A stretch of DNA of 64,000 nucleotides from Albula goreensis (GCA_022829145.1 CM040743.1:36993841-37057840); one strand, 5' to 3'. Positions 25,311 to 39,000 are shown, counted from the stretch's first letter. Made by a program: numbers and translations. Notes: a model not told the origin generated them from the sequence alone.

Positions 25311-28300
25311 GCCCCTGCCCCCCTTCCCCCCACCCCCCCAACCCAGACTCACATCAGGCGTGGTAAACGCTTCTACGACTCCAATCCGCATATTTAAAAT
25401 AATTAACCCTTAAACAGGCAAACATTTAATCTGCCTTTAAATAAACACTGTAATTACTATAAATCACTAAATGCCAATCCCACGTAACCGGGAAGACTGT
25501 TTGGCAATGCATGATGCAAAGTGAGTTGGCTAATGTATCTTATTTCAAAATGTCATGAATGAGAGCAATTGCTGTTACTGTGAATTGGAAAGAACTCCGA
25601 AGAATATTTTTTAGACGGTAAACATTTTTTTAAGGTATGCTATTTGAAAAAAAAAACCTAGCCTAGCGCTAAAATGATAAATCAAAGGCAGTAAGATCAC
25701 GACATACTTCGACTGCATGTTTTCCAGCTAGTAATATACGTTTTGTAAATAAATATGGATTGACGAATGGAATTTATTTGTTTATGTTTTAAACAGACAA
25801 AAAGGATATAATATTTAGTTTAACTAACTGACGTAACTTGGGCACATTTCTGGAATAGATTTAAGTGGCATTTGTCATATGACTGACCTTTTTAATTTAA
25901 TATATTCTTTAATATAATTTTCACAGTCAAACATAATTAGCCTTATTCGACACTAAACTGATAAACAGCTAACCAGTGCAAGAGCTTTGAATAAGAATGG
26001 TTTTGTATGATGTTTTCTCTAAAACGCTTTGAGAACACGAGAATGTTTGTTGTGTCTTCTTGCAACATACTGATTGAGATATCTACAATGAACTAAAATA
26101 AATTTAATGAAAAACAACTATATGGCACGTGCCTCTAAAAATGCTAAAACCTAATACTTCAAACACTTATTGTCATCAGACAGAACTCTATAAACCTAGT
26201 TGCTAAATGTAGTTTCTTCACAAATCGTAATAACAACATATTACTTTGTGGAGCTGTGGATTTCCTCTGCCACATTTCCTCTCAAGTGATATTTGTACTT
26301 CAGGTGGGAAATCTGATATCAAATTCAATGCTGTTGCCATCACTGCCAACTGATTATATCTGATGTAGTTTACTCTAAGTGGCTAGCTGTTTCACAGCTT
26401 ATCAGTAGGATCACAAATGGTACTGTGCAGCTGAAGTTCCTCTGTTTACATTAGCTCATCTTATCAAGTAATTCCTGGTTTTCTCGATCCCATTTCTCTT
26501 CACAACACTGGCTGTTCATTTGCTTAACAAAACAAAATTGAACGATAGTCTTACAACTGCAATTTACTGATATGTGGCACAGTTACTCCATATTTTATTT
26601 AACCAGCCCATTCATAAATTGTGTTTGATTCCATCTGTTTATATCTATGTGGTTGTAATACATTACCTATGTAGGTAATAACATTTATATGTGTGGTAAA
26701 GGTTAATGCAAAAAAATAGCAATGTCACACTGGTTTCCCCATTTATACTGGTTAAGCTTATCAAGTATGCCCTTGTTCATTCAATCTCACTACCTTTCAT
26801 AATAGTTATGGTTGATGAAACTGAATTCAGCTACACATGCACAGTTATGCTATGGTTTATTCAGCCAGAGCTCATATAAATTATGTTAGATTTTATTTAT
26901 TATCCATTGATATCTCTGGCAGCGCTGAATGTCACATTTACTGATATCATCTATTAGCAGGTTCAGTATTAATGTATATTTTCACCAGTCTGGCATAAAA
27001 GAGATAAATATTGCAAAGGAATGTAAACAGAAGCCTTGCCTCTAAACATAAGTACATTTAACAAACTTGGCCAATTTACACTTTGGAAAGTATTATATAC
27101 TGTTAACAAGGGCTTAACAAATGGTAGCATTTAATAGTTTGTCATTTTTATGGCCTCTGTGGAAATATATGAAAACAAAGGGGAATGTCTACTTGCAAGG
27201 TCTTCATGAACATATTTGCTGGTCTTGTTTGAAATGTTGTATCTCTGTATCAGGTAAATATATTAGATGTTTTATGAACATTGATGGTTGGGTGTTTTAT
27301 GTTAGGGCCACTTTATCCAATAAATATTTTTTGTGCCTCAGCCCAATGCAGCTTCTAAAAGAAAAGAGAACTCTGTTGCTTGGCTATAAATTAGAAAAAA
27401 GATACCTTTATGTTAACAAAGATAGGCACATTCTTTAATCAGGACCTTATTGAGCATTAAAATATGCTGTTTTGAAGCTCTACTTGGTACCCCATTTCTT
27501 TCAAACTATTGGTTTGATGTCTGTGACTGACTCCAAAGTGCTTTGTACTAAAATTATTCTGTTGCAGCTTGGTTTCCTGGTATGTACATACAGTATTGTA
27601 CTGCTGGAGATTCCCGTGACAGAACTGTATACAAAGAATTGGAAACACTTTTGAGTGGGAGCTCAGATAACATAAAGCTAAAATGTGCCGAAATGCAATG
27701 AAAAGATACTTTGAATACATGTTGGAGTATGACTAAATGCAAATACCCAAATTTGCAGGTTGCACATTTGTGTTTGTGTACAATTGAACTGTTTTATTGG
27801 AAATTATTTTGTTTTGTATGTCTCAACATCTCATCCATGAGCTGAACTTGCTGCAGTCACAAATAATATTTAGGAGACCATATGCTGTTAAGCTGTTCAG
27901 TTACCATTTTAATATGTCATGGGTTTGTAGCCAATTACATTTGCAGTACTTATGCACAGGTGTTCCTTTTCTTCCCAAGCTGATTCCCACAGCATTGTTG
28001 TCAATTTACAATATTGTGTGGCATAAGGTGCCTTTGGATAAGCAGCAGACACCTATAATTAATGTCAAAGTGCTGACCCATGTATCTTTTCATTGGTTGG
28101 GGAAAATGTGTTGCTAGGAAGACTTTGGCAGTTGACCTCTGGTCCCTTTGGAATCCTAGTCCCTATCCATTTCTGTCACACCTATTGTTAAGACACAGTG
28201 GAAATCATTACAGAGTGTAAATGTGAGTTTTTTTTTACCGAAAATGATTAATTTTAAAAAAGACATTGATATCACCTGGATATGAGGTCATTTAAAGTGT

Positions 28301-31300
28301 ATAATCCTCTTGCATACTATCCTGGTACCACATTGAGTGCTCCAGAATGACATTCCAATGTGCTGCACTGCTGTCCTACCCCTGAGCCAGATATTTAATA
28401 TGAATTACTTCTCCAAATATATAGCTATATAAATGGATAACAGAACTGTCTAAGCAACCTGCTGTAACTGAATCTCCTGAAGAAATTAAGCAAAGCCTGA
28501 GGTGTAGTTTGTAGCCTAGACAGACTCAAACCTTGAATTTTGACTTCTGTTATCCGATTGCTCTCACGGCACATTCACAAAGGCACAAGGGCCCTCCCCT
28601 TAGCTGCCCCCTTCCCCCCATCCTCAAATCCCTAAACCAATGGCAGAGATTGATGAGCGTCCATTGTTTGATCTGGGTCCCAGGGGCCTGTTGATCTTAC
28701 CGCTGGTTTGTGTGCACTGCAGTAAACCCCTCCCCCACCCCTACCCCTCAACACCACCACCACCCTGCACCCGGAACCAGAAGGAAGGAGTCAATATGGA
28801 ATGCAGCACTTGATTCAGCTTTCACAACACCCTTCTGATTGGCCAATGAGCTGTGCGTGGCTTGTCAACAAGCAGGTGAGCACTGGAGGAGTGCCAACAG
28901 AAAGCACATGGGACTCAGCATGTTATATGCTCCCGTTGTGGTTTCTGTGACTTTACCTCAATCCTCAGCCAAGGATGTAAGCAATTTCACACTACCCCTC
29001 TCTCTCTCTGAGGAGGAAGATACCTTTCTTCAGTGACCCGTGGTAGGGCCACTCAGACCGCAGGTCTGCAGCCAAGGCTGGCCAGAACAGGGCTCATATT
29101 CATACAGCAGTACTAGTGCTGATCTAGGATCATTTTTGTCTTCAAGCTCATAAGGGAAAAGATTTTGACATGGACAGGGAAATCTGATGCAAGATCAGTT
29201 GTCCTATTCTTAATTGCTTTATGGATACATGCCCAGAAAGCCTGCATCTGTTTGATTTGTCTTAGATTGCAAGTGGGAGATGTTTCTTGAAAAATATCAT
29301 TAGTTTATTGTAATATTTGTATTCTACATTCATATACCATTAGGGTCTTGACATTCATTTTTGGACACAGCACTAGATAAATAAGTGTGGCACCAATTAT
29401 ACCTCAGCGGTATAAAGGTCATTTTTGTTGTCGGTGTTGAATACTGTGCACCCAGCTAAGCCCTTGGATATAATATCTTTATACAGGAAGATTCTCCTCT
29501 GGAGAGCATTTTCTTTTTATAAAAACTTTCCTTTTGTGTAAGTTCTGAAAGTCTTAGGGAATATCTTATTCATGGATGTACATTCATCTGTTTCACAATT
29601 TCATATCCTTAGAGATAAATCCTGCAACTTCCATATTGTATTTTTTTAGAGCAGTTCTCATAGAGATATATAGTTCTGTGATTCTGGACAGTAACTATGC
29701 TACGGACATCAATACATATTACTGACATGACTTATTAATGCAGCAGAAAGAGGCATTCTGCCTACATCTCTAGTTAGAAAGTATGACAGCTCTGATGGCA
29801 TCATACAGCCACAGGCATGTAGAGTAAATAATATATGTATATCTGAAAAAAGGAAGTAAGGAATATTGCTTGGAGAGTAATACCCCAGAGATCTAAACAA
29901 AAATACATGAATTTCTGTAAAAAAAATGATCAAACGTTAGAATGTACTGAAGGAATTTATGAGGAAAAGCATGTCTGCTGTAGCCATGTCAATTCTGTGG
30001 GAAGGCAGGCTTGTCTTTTTTCCAGTGCATTTTCCTATCGTACTTTTTTTTCTGGAGTGAATAAAACATTTTCTTAGGGTAGTAAGAAGCATTTGAATGT
30101 GCATTGCACAATTGCTGTATTTTTGCAACACAATGCAAATATTAAGCAATTGGTGGTTAGGCAACGATGTGCATTGCTGCGTTACAATACACACAGAAAT
30201 TTCTGAGACATACCACTGTCTCTCATAGACTGCCTTTTCTATTGGGTGTTATTGGTCTGTTTTCTGTATCTCCAGCTCCTTTTGTATAAAGGAAACTGTG
30301 CCCTTATTCAAACTAATTATCTCAGTTTGGTGCTGCAATTGAATGAAAAAGAAACACCCTCTTTCAATTCAACACCAGCGCTGAAACCTTTCACAAAGAG
30401 TAACTGTTTTTTGGCATTTAATAAAACCAAAACAAAAAACTAGCACAAAAATTTGACAAAATCATTTATGTATATAACAGCTTTTTCATTTCAAAAGAAA
30501 TGTGTGGGATTTTAAATTGCACTTAGTTGTTTAAGCAAAGATTTGAAGTGTTGTTGATTTGCATTTACAGTCCTGATGTGTTTGGAACACAGTCTTTTGG
30601 TTTTTCTCATGTTTCCAGGACCATGGGAGCAATACAAACCTTCCCCTTCGGTGCTGGTGTTGTCACGCATATCCCAACATTCAAGCTGACTTTAGCCAAT
30701 GTGACCACACGTTCTGAAAATCAGACTTCAAGGTCTTTATCGCGGATCAGTGACCATTTGTCAAAAACTCAATATGTCACATAGGATAGGCAGAGTCAGG
30801 ATACAGTGACAAGCAGAGCTAAATAATTACCATGCAGGTAAATAACCTTACCATGCAGGGCTAAGAATGTGTAAAAGAGGCAGGGATTGGCAGTAGGTGA
30901 GGATGTGAGACTGAGGTTTAATGACACCAATAATTGGTGTAGCTACCACTCTGTAGACATATTAATGAGGCATTCTGAAAAAAACCTGATTGGTTGGCCA
31001 TGTAGTCACTGCAAGACAAATAACCAAAGTTGTTGACAGCTCTCTGGCACATAAACTCATCTTTGAGACTATGTGATAGGTTGTAACTGTAGGCTAGGAG
31101 TTTCAGTATATCATTTACAGATAAATACCTATCTATAGCTACCAAGAGCAAGGCAGCAAGTAAATGAGCTCAACAGGAACAATAACAAATAACATATTAC
31201 AACACTGGATAGCAAGTTACCTTAGAGGTCAATACTGTTAGGATTGTCAAAAATCAAGAAATCCTGTCAAAGCTGTGATAGCAAGTAAACATGCTTGCTG

Positions 31301-32038
31301 GCTAATTATAATTAACATACTATGCAACAGCTCTGCAGCTGAAAGCCAAGTCACCAGGTTGTTGTTGACACACTATCACCAATGACAAGTGACTGCCTTT
31401 TACAAAGCATCATGGACTGAACAGTAGAAATGTCTCCATAGGTTTACAGGCAGTCCTTGCGGGTGTGATAGACATGGCTAGAGAAAATATTTTGAGCGAA
31501 GTCAGGAGGGAATGAGAAGCAATTGGGACAGGTGTATGGATCAGCTGGTCAGCAGGCAGCAGAGGGGCAAATGACAGGAGAGAATATTAATCAGGTGAAG
31601 CTCCGTGAGGCTCTCACACTCTAACAACGCGGGAAGCTGAGTGCACAGATGGTTTGACAGAGCTTCCTGGACCCTACCTGCTTGGACAGCTGGTGAAACC
31701 CATTAAGACCAACAGAGAGGGCTGCATTCACGTTCAGTGAGTGCACCGCTCTCTTACTGACTCCTGGCACGCATCGTCAAAAAAATAAAAACCATGGAAG
31801 CTCTTGCAGAGTGCATCTCAACCAGACACCAAAAACCGCCTTCTGGAATTCTAAATTAGCAGTGGCATATTTATTTTTATCACATGACAACAGCGAGCAT
31901 CAGATGTAGCTCTCCCCTTGTCAGCATAAAAAGCTTCAGCAGTGCTCGGGGCTCTTTATCATAGTGGAAGAAAACTTTAAATCTCAGAGAACTACTGTAT
32001 AATCAAGACTATCATGACAAAACAACAACCTCACAGCT

Positions 32039-32131
<93 letters not shown>

Positions 32132-32167
32132 TGTGTGTGTGTGAGTGTGTGTGTGTGTGTGTGTGTG
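32039..32167. repeat. GT microsatellite, about 128 bp
   Basis: An almost pure GT run with a few GA interruptions near its ends. It is the longest simple repeat in the window. It lies 6.9 kb upstream of tgfbr1 exon 1, in a part of copy A without a recognisable copy-B partner. Confidence 0.97.
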
Positions 32168-34317
32168 CATGTTGATGTGTGTATACATAAAAAATTCAGT
32201 GCAGTTGGGTAAGCAAGCTACTCTGCACTGATGTCAACAAATGTCACAGAGATGAAACAATTATGTAAGCAAGAATGGCTTAAAGCAACTCATTGCAGAT
32301 GCAAGACACCAATATACAGATTATGGAAAGTGTCTAAGTCGATACTACTGATGGATGAGCCACAAGTTACTGATTGTATTGTTTCAAATACTTGTGCTCA
32401 CACGGATATTTAATATTGTACCATTTTGCTCATTAAACGATCCAAGTGTATGCAATTTGTCATGCTTTAGCCCATTAATAAAGTTTGCATTTCTTCTTAA
32501 TTGAGACTTTCATTACGATTTACTAGGATTTCATTCTAAAATATGAAAATATAAAATACTGATCATTTCAAAAGGGGTATGCATGCTTTCAGGTATGACT
32601 ATCCACACAGCTGTTACATTTGCTCATGTTTGGCTTCAATAAAAAATAATTCACTCGACATGCAGAATCTGGTTTTGACAACATGCCTTTTAACCAGGTG
32701 TTTTTGTCCCACCAGTACATCAGAACAGCATCAGGACTATCCTGGGCTTCCTCAAAGCTTATTCCTCACCCCCATATCCTGTAAACTGCTGATTTTTATG
32801 ACTGATATTCCCAGTGAGCACAACACTGTGACTGTACGGATGAACTGAGACCACATGAAGAGGCACTGTTTGATAGGAAGGAATATTTAGATTGTAATTA
32901 ACAGGCAATGAGGAACCCACAAGCAACTGCAAGAATTAATGTAATTGCTTTCTATCGGCAAGAGCACAGAGTTTAGAGTCAGTGGGATTACTGGTAAAGA
33001 GGGACTACAGTCCCCCTCTAAATTAGGTTACAGCAGAAAAATTTTAGTTAAGAATGACTAACAAAGCAGTTGTGATGCAATTGCTTTGAAATATTACCTT
33101 GTTGATATACATATAGTTTATATATGACATGATATGAGCCAATATATAAATGCTTGTGTGCTTTTTTTAGATAACAGAAATGCCAAAAACACTCAAAGCA
33201 GATAGATTTGAGAAGTTCAAATACATACATCAATTTCCGCCAGCAGACTGACAGGTGATGAAAACGCATTGGGGATCTGAAGCCTTCTTTAAAAAAATCT
33301 AAGAGCTGAAGGGGTCATATGAGGGAATCGCAGCACTGGGCATGTGCAGTTCTGGATGGTTATGAGTTCTCTGCATTTGGAGGATGAACGTGATTGGACG
33401 AGACCTCCCCGAAGATGCCCACCCCAAACGCACTGCCATAATTTCAGACAGGAGGAAGCACAAGTGGAACCGGGCCTTATCGTTTCCGTGGCTGTCCCCT
33501 CTCATGTTGTCTTCTCCTCCCAGCAGGCCTACGATTAAGGCGTTAAGCGTTTCAGCTGCCGTAGGGGGTCCCTGATGCAAAGTCGTGTCTGTCTCAGCAA
33601 AGCACAGAAAACTTTCATAGACAATCTCACTGCAGCTGGCAAGGGAGCAAGGGAGTGAGGGAGCAAAGCGCGCGAAAACAAGCAGCACACTTACACTTTT
33701 TACATTATCTCTATATCTGCTAATGAGCAACTGTCTTGCACTACATGTTGTGAGGAGGCGCAAGCAACTGAAGGAGTGGTAGACATCACATGCTAAACCT
33801 TCAGGCTTGTACCACTGCAGTGTTAATACTGTCCATTCCGGAAGCAATATACATTACATAATGTGTTTATTGAATCAGCATATATTGCATGATGCGTTTG
33901 TTGCATACATTTATTGTATATGTGTACCGTTTTATCATCTGATATGTATGCTGCATCATGGTTGGAATGTTTTTTTTTTAACATTCTTCTGAATTCCACA
34001 TGTTCGCTCTCCCCTGGAGAGGAGAGAAGCATTCTTTTTTTATATTCCAGGGAGAAACTTCTTGACAGATCAGTCAAAGAGTGATGAGGACACAGAGAGA
34101 AGCAACTTTCTTCAATCACAGAAGAGAGGTGAGGAGTGAGACTTTGTGAAATGAACGTGTGAAGGGGCACGTCAATCTCAGGCAGCAGATGAAAAGACGC
34201 TCCGGTGATGCCCGCTTGGGTGCCCGGCTGTCTGTCATCCTTCTTATCTCCAGCAGGAGGCGACGTGCATATGGGAGTGGGTGCGGTTGTCAGCATATTT
34301 GCTGACAATAGATTTAC

Positions 34318-34497
34318 TGCTTAAATTGTGCTATCGCCCCCCACCTTCACAAAGAATGAAGGCTCCCCTGGTGTACTTACACAGTTCTCATTCTGGCCAC
34401 CTGAGCCTCAACCTCCCCCAGTTTAATTGGCTATATAAAACCACAGCTGATGTGCGGAGGCCATTACGCAGTGAAATGAGACCTATACATTGTTTTT
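34318..34497. promoter_or_regulatory. Candidate duplicated enhancer E2, proximal copy
   Basis: Positions 34318-34455 are identical to 42377-42514 (138 bp). Similarity continues to about 34497 with a few substitutions. The block contains TTTAATTGGCTATATAAAAC (a CCAAT on the minus strand beside a TATA/MEF2-like word), ACCACA (RUNX-like) and CAGCTG (E-box). It lies about 9.2 kb upstream of tgfbr1 exon 1. Function is inferred from conservation. Confidence 0.5.
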
Positions 34498-35276
34498 GGT
34501 TGAGACATGTCCTCCCGTAACCCCATTACAGAAGGCTCTCACAAAAGTTATCTATGCAACACATTAAGGGGTGCTAGAAAAATAATCCAATATTATTATG
34601 ATTATGTACAGGTATTATTAGTGTTTGAGTTGTTTAATTGCACTGCTGGAGCTTTGGCTTGCCGCGGACAGACATGAGCTGGATACTGCCATTCATACCC
34701 AGGTTCCAGCAAGCCAAGGACTGCCAAGCTTATGATAACATACAGCCTGTGTCTGGAAAATCAATATTACAAAAAGAATGGCCAATTAATTATTCAATGG
34801 AAACACAGAGGTCTTCCTCAAACATCGTTGGAAGTATCAAAGCACACAGTGAACTGAAAACGCCACCACACAGTTCTCATTTTTCTATCATGGTTTTTTT
34901 TTAATATTCAGTAAAATGAGATCGCTTGCATTTGCTTGGCCTTTTCAAAAACAAATATGCAATTATTAGCATTCATATGAAAACACACTGAGGCAATATG
35001 CCAAGGTTTACAGTTATGCTTAAGCGCATATGTTGATGCCGAAAAGGAAACATTGAGGAAAATAAAAAATGAAGAGAGAGACACCAAGCCCCACAGTGGA
35101 GGAATGCTGCAATGCTGCTTCACACAGTAATACTGATGGTAATAAAATACTCTATGAGGTGTCGGAACCAGAGGCACACAGACACAACATAACCAAATGC
35201 AATGAGGCAAACATTACATTAGATTCGGCTCTGGATTCTGGAGTAAAGCACCATGTCACCATGCAAGAATAATATA

Positions 35277-35499
35277 CAGCGGACTCCAGAATAATTGGGA
35301 CCCTGGATAAAAATGAAAATGAACAATAATGATAAATATATTTATGTACAAATCAATGGGAAACATCATTTTTATAGTAATAAAATGGTTAAAATATTCT
35401 TTTTACCATATTGTTCCTATATTTTCTAAAAAAAAAAAACATGGGAGCATTTATTTATTCATCTTCATCAAACTGTGCTGATAATTCTGGAGTTGACTG
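35277..35499. mobile_element. TA-flanked MITE with terminal inverted repeats
   Basis: The left end CAGCGGACTCCAGAATAATT pairs with the right end AATTCTGGAGTTGACTG. Both ends are bordered by TA, as for Tc1/mariner-type insertions. No transposase is encoded. The matching place in copy B (about 43.29 kb) lacks the element, so it probably inserted after the duplication. Confidence 0.7.
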
Positions 35500-35744
35500 T
35501 ATTTATATGTACCTGTACTCAAAAATCTGTAAGAGATTGGAGAGGGTCAGGTGGGGACAGATTTATTTCTAATGGAACGACCCATATTACTATGTGGGTA
35601 TATTAACAGTGTATTCTTTTTCCATCTCATAAAGAGGTGGGATGTGCCCAAAAAATCAACACTATTATTTCATCTTTTATGTATATGCTTTGACCTGTGT
35701 ACTGTCATAAATACCCATATATGGATGAGCAATGATTGTTATAA

Positions 35745-35920
35745 GTGCAGACAGGCGTGTAAGTCCCAGTACCCTGGTAGCTGGTACCCGAAAAAGGACC
35801 AGTCTAGAGGGATCAGTTCAGATTTCTTCAGACACAGACTGTTCCCCGCCATAAGCTTGTTGTCCCATTTGATGGTGACGGCAATGTAGCAAAGGCCATC
35901 CATGTTACACTTTTGGAGTT
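35745..35920 (-). pseudogene. Broken copy of tgfbr1 exon 2
   Basis: Read on the minus strand this stretch gives CNMDGLCYIAVTIKW and later KLMAGNSLCLKKSELIPLDW. These line up with CDTDGLCYVSINKQ and KLTAGNSMCLKEADLYPPDR of the intact exon at 5067-5309. The copy lacks the first part of the exon, including the splice acceptor and the CHCQRC cysteines. It has lost the RPFVCAP segment through substitutions and small gaps, and stops before the CCNTDFCN box, where the duplication junction lies. No donor site or linked exon 1 is present, so it cannot give a receptor. It marks where the duplication began. Confidence 0.85.
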
Positions 35921-36051
35921 CGAAAGAGGAAAGGGAGAGAATCTTTTTTTTATTTAATGATTAACCCCCCCCCCCCTAATATTGATTTCTTACATTATTT
36001 AAGTCTCACATACTTGTATGTATCCTCCTTACCAGAGTAAATTCTGCTGTA

Positions 36052-36075
36052 GCAGTTGCCATGGAGACTTGATGC
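36052..36075. promoter_or_regulatory. RFX/X-box-like site kept in both duplicate copies (copy B)
   Basis: This is the copy-B partner of 5533-5556, with the same GTTGCCATGGAGAC core. It lies about 130 bp from the broken exon 2, the same relation as in copy A apart from small length differences. Confidence 0.35.
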
Positions 36076-39000
36076 TGTGTCTCACTGAACTTTGCAGATC
36101 ACAGAATGCTCTAAAACACAGCTATCTCGCCACAATCCACTGCCGAAAGTCAATTTGGCAGCTTTCTGAGAAACCAATTACTTTTTCCCCCAAAAAGAAT
36201 GCCAGATGCACTTGAAGAAGAGCGCAGAGCATGGAACACAGAACCCTCAGCATGGCAACCAGAGCACAGAGCATGGCACAGGACAGTCAAAGGAGGGAAC
36301 ACAGAGCTGGGAACGTAGAACATAGAAAACAACACATGGAAAAAAGAATGAACTGGGTACTTAACCGAGCAGCGGAGGAGGAAAAGTTTGAAATGGCATG
36401 AGGGACTCAGAAAGCAAACAAGGATTATTTCAGGACAAAGTCAACAATCCAAAATGTCGGAGAGAAGGAATGAGTCTCACTGCCCAAGGACGAGACTTGT
36501 CGAACTTCAGCTTTGTAAAGGTTAGAGTAGAGAGGAAAGCTTGTTGTGTCAGACATTGGAGATGGGAAATATGGAAAAAATACGATCACATATTTTTTAA
36601 TACGATATTTTGAAGCTTTTGGTACTGCAATATAAAGGAGGTAGATAGGAGGTGGATTTAAAACACCTTAATATTAGTTTCTGGAGCAACAGAAGAGAGC
36701 TAACAAATTTTCAGAGAGGTTAAATGGTTACCAAACCGCAGGGGCATCAATCACAAAAATGTCAAAATTATTTGATGTGGCTAGCAAACCATGTCAAAAA
36801 CCACACTGGTATATGCTAAACAACGAAAAAGATTCGTTTAAAAATAAAAAAAAATTAAAAGAGGAAAGAGGAAGCTCAAAATATGAAGTCAAAGATCATT
36901 AACAGATATCAACAGACAGTTAAGGATAGTTAAGCAGGACAGCAACTGCCTCAAAAATGAACACAGAACTGAATAGCCCATTTTTGTTTGATAAGCATGC
37001 ACACGCATACAAGCACACACACACAGCAGAGATACAAAAACACAAAGAAACACAAAAAGATATGCACCCAAAATTTGGGAAGAACTACAGTTCATGGCAA
37101 GTAGCAAAACATTCTCTAAAAAAAGAGGTAAAGATACATTTCCTCCTCATAAAGTAAAGAATAAAGGAACTAAAAAATACATTACATTTTCAAAAACGGG
37201 CCTACATGTGGAACAGCAATTGTTGGTGAACCTTTCCATTACAGTAAACAAATGACTAAACAGTGTATTTAAACTTCCTAAAAAATGCTTGACATTTACC
37301 ACAAAGCTGAGCAGACATTTTCCTTTTAAAAATAAATGTTTGTTTTTCTTGAGGAGCCCTTGTCAGGTCTCTTACTCCCTGTGTTACCTTGAATATTTTG
37401 GAGGGACGTAGCTAAATGTGAGCTGAACAGAACTTAGCGGTATATTCAAGGTCTGTTCAGTGGGCAAATTATCAATTTCATCCATTTTTAGGAACATCAA
37501 TTCCTTGCAGAGAGGGAAAAAAAGATATTAATTCCAGTATCCTTCAACTTGCAATGGTCACATTGAGAATTGGTCATGTAAATGAGTGTGCTGTCCTTCA
37601 TTAAAAGCTGGTGGTTGGACGTATCCAGGGTTACCAAACAAACCCATACACAATCCAAACACCACACTCTCTGAAGCTTGTCATGGTTTTGCAGGTCAAA
37701 GGATAAAAACGGCAGTTTTCCACAGCAGTTTTGACAGTTGGTGTGACTGGGAATAAGGTGTAGTACCATGCATGTGCCGCTGGCAGATTTTAAACGCTCA
37801 ACAAGTACATCCTGCCTGATTGCGTAACAGTGACACCTCTGGCCAAAAGGGAAACTGCAGCCTGCTTGTGCTAAATGCATACAGATATTGCATGTCTGCA
37901 TGAAGCATTTTGAGGAGATACATATCTGACTGAGTTTGGTGGAGCCGCAGAATGTAACTCTCCTCAGGCATGTGGTATAATAAAGAAAGGCTAGTTAGGC
38001 AGGCTTATATTTGGCAGGCCTGGCCAAATCAGGCCTACCTGTTTATCTGATGGTTTAACAGTTCACGTTTTTTGAGGAGATTGGTCATTTTTCAGCTTCC
38101 TGAGAGGGAGCCAGAGAAAGGTGGACATCAGCACACAAACATATGGCAGACATGGGACCTTGATGAAAGAGGTGATTGATGATTGGCAAACTTTGATCCT
38201 GTGGTACCCAGGGCAAAGACCACCTGGGCAGTAACAACACTACCACCACGCTACCTGCTGGACTGGCTGGGCTGGGTGGTGGGTGGGGGAGGGTGACTCT
38301 CCCATACCATAAGACTGCACAAGGCACACACTGCCTTTTAACTTGTACGCCAAACTTTGATGTGCTTTTTTTCTGTGATGCCCCCTTCATATACTACTGC
38401 ATACTACTACTAAAATTTTCTGAGCAAATTTAATGTGAAAAATAAATAAAACTGCATGAAATCATACTTTTAAGCTGAACTGAACATGTTCTGAACAGTG
38501 GAGCATCTGCACCATGCGGGGATCTTACCAAGCACAGCTGCGAGTCTAGTTCTCAGTAGGAGAACCTGCTGTAGCTCACTGTTGGAAATCAAGTTGTTAT
38601 GCTGTAAATTTTTCAAGGTAACCATTGGGATTCCTTTTCGATATGAATTAAAAATGTCCTCTACAATTGAAGTGGCTTAGCCTCTTCAGTCTAGCCACAG
38701 AAGATGCCACTGGCACACAGAAAGAGCATTAACTTGTTTTAAAAATAATTGAAATGAAATATAACAATGTCCACGGACGACATATACATTTATTCCCTGA
38801 GGATAAGAATTCCTACAAACCACATTGTACATGCTCAGAGATCAAGGCTGAAAAAAATCAATTTTTGCCTGAACTTTTTTGAATCGATGATACTCTTTCT
38901 AAATATAAAATGATTCATGATACTGAGAATTAGATCTAGTCTTGGAAGGATTAGAAATGAATTTTGAACTATTAATAATTCCTCATGCCAAATGTGGAAA

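Larger units (their letters stand above)
5103..35744. repeat. Segmental tandem duplication, copy A (contains intact tgfbr1 5' end)
   Basis: Copy A runs from inside tgfbr1 exon 2, through intron 1, exon 1 and the promoter, to about 10.5 kb of upstream sequence. Paired blocks seen by eye (A then B) are 5.10-5.28 and 35.75-35.92; 5.48-5.68 and 35.99-36.20; 10.1-10.5 and 36.2-36.6; 12.04-12.20 and 37.61-37.74; 12.5-12.7 and 38.66-38.88; 13.08-13.64 and 39.38-39.97; 25.96-26.64 and 40.96-41.58; 33.69-33.85 and 41.80-41.94; 34.30-34.50 and 42.36-42.56; 34.9-35.27 and 42.93-43.29; 35.63-35.74 and 43.37-43.50 kb. The order and orientation never change, as expected of a direct tandem duplication. Confidence 0.88.
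25340..35744. other. Region upstream of tgfbr1, right half of copy A
   Basis: No gene was recognised. The stretch holds a pure GT microsatellite (32039-32167), a TA-flanked inverted-repeat element (35277-35499), candidate enhancer E2 and other blocks shared with copy B (25.96-26.64, 33.69-33.85, 34.9-35.27 kb). The longest open frames here, 33299-33847 and 33823-34308 on the minus strand, show no recognisable domain and overlap noncoding duplicate sequence. Confidence 0.65.

Noticed and set aside
33299..33847. 182-codon open frame on the minus strand, the longest in the window
   Set aside because: It has no recognisable domain, lies in noncoding sequence upstream of tgfbr1, and its right part is shared with copy B, where the frame is not kept.
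33823..34308. 161-codon open frame on the minus strand
   Set aside because: It has no family signature, overlaps the previous frame and duplicated noncoding sequence, and the copy-B counterpart is broken by gaps.
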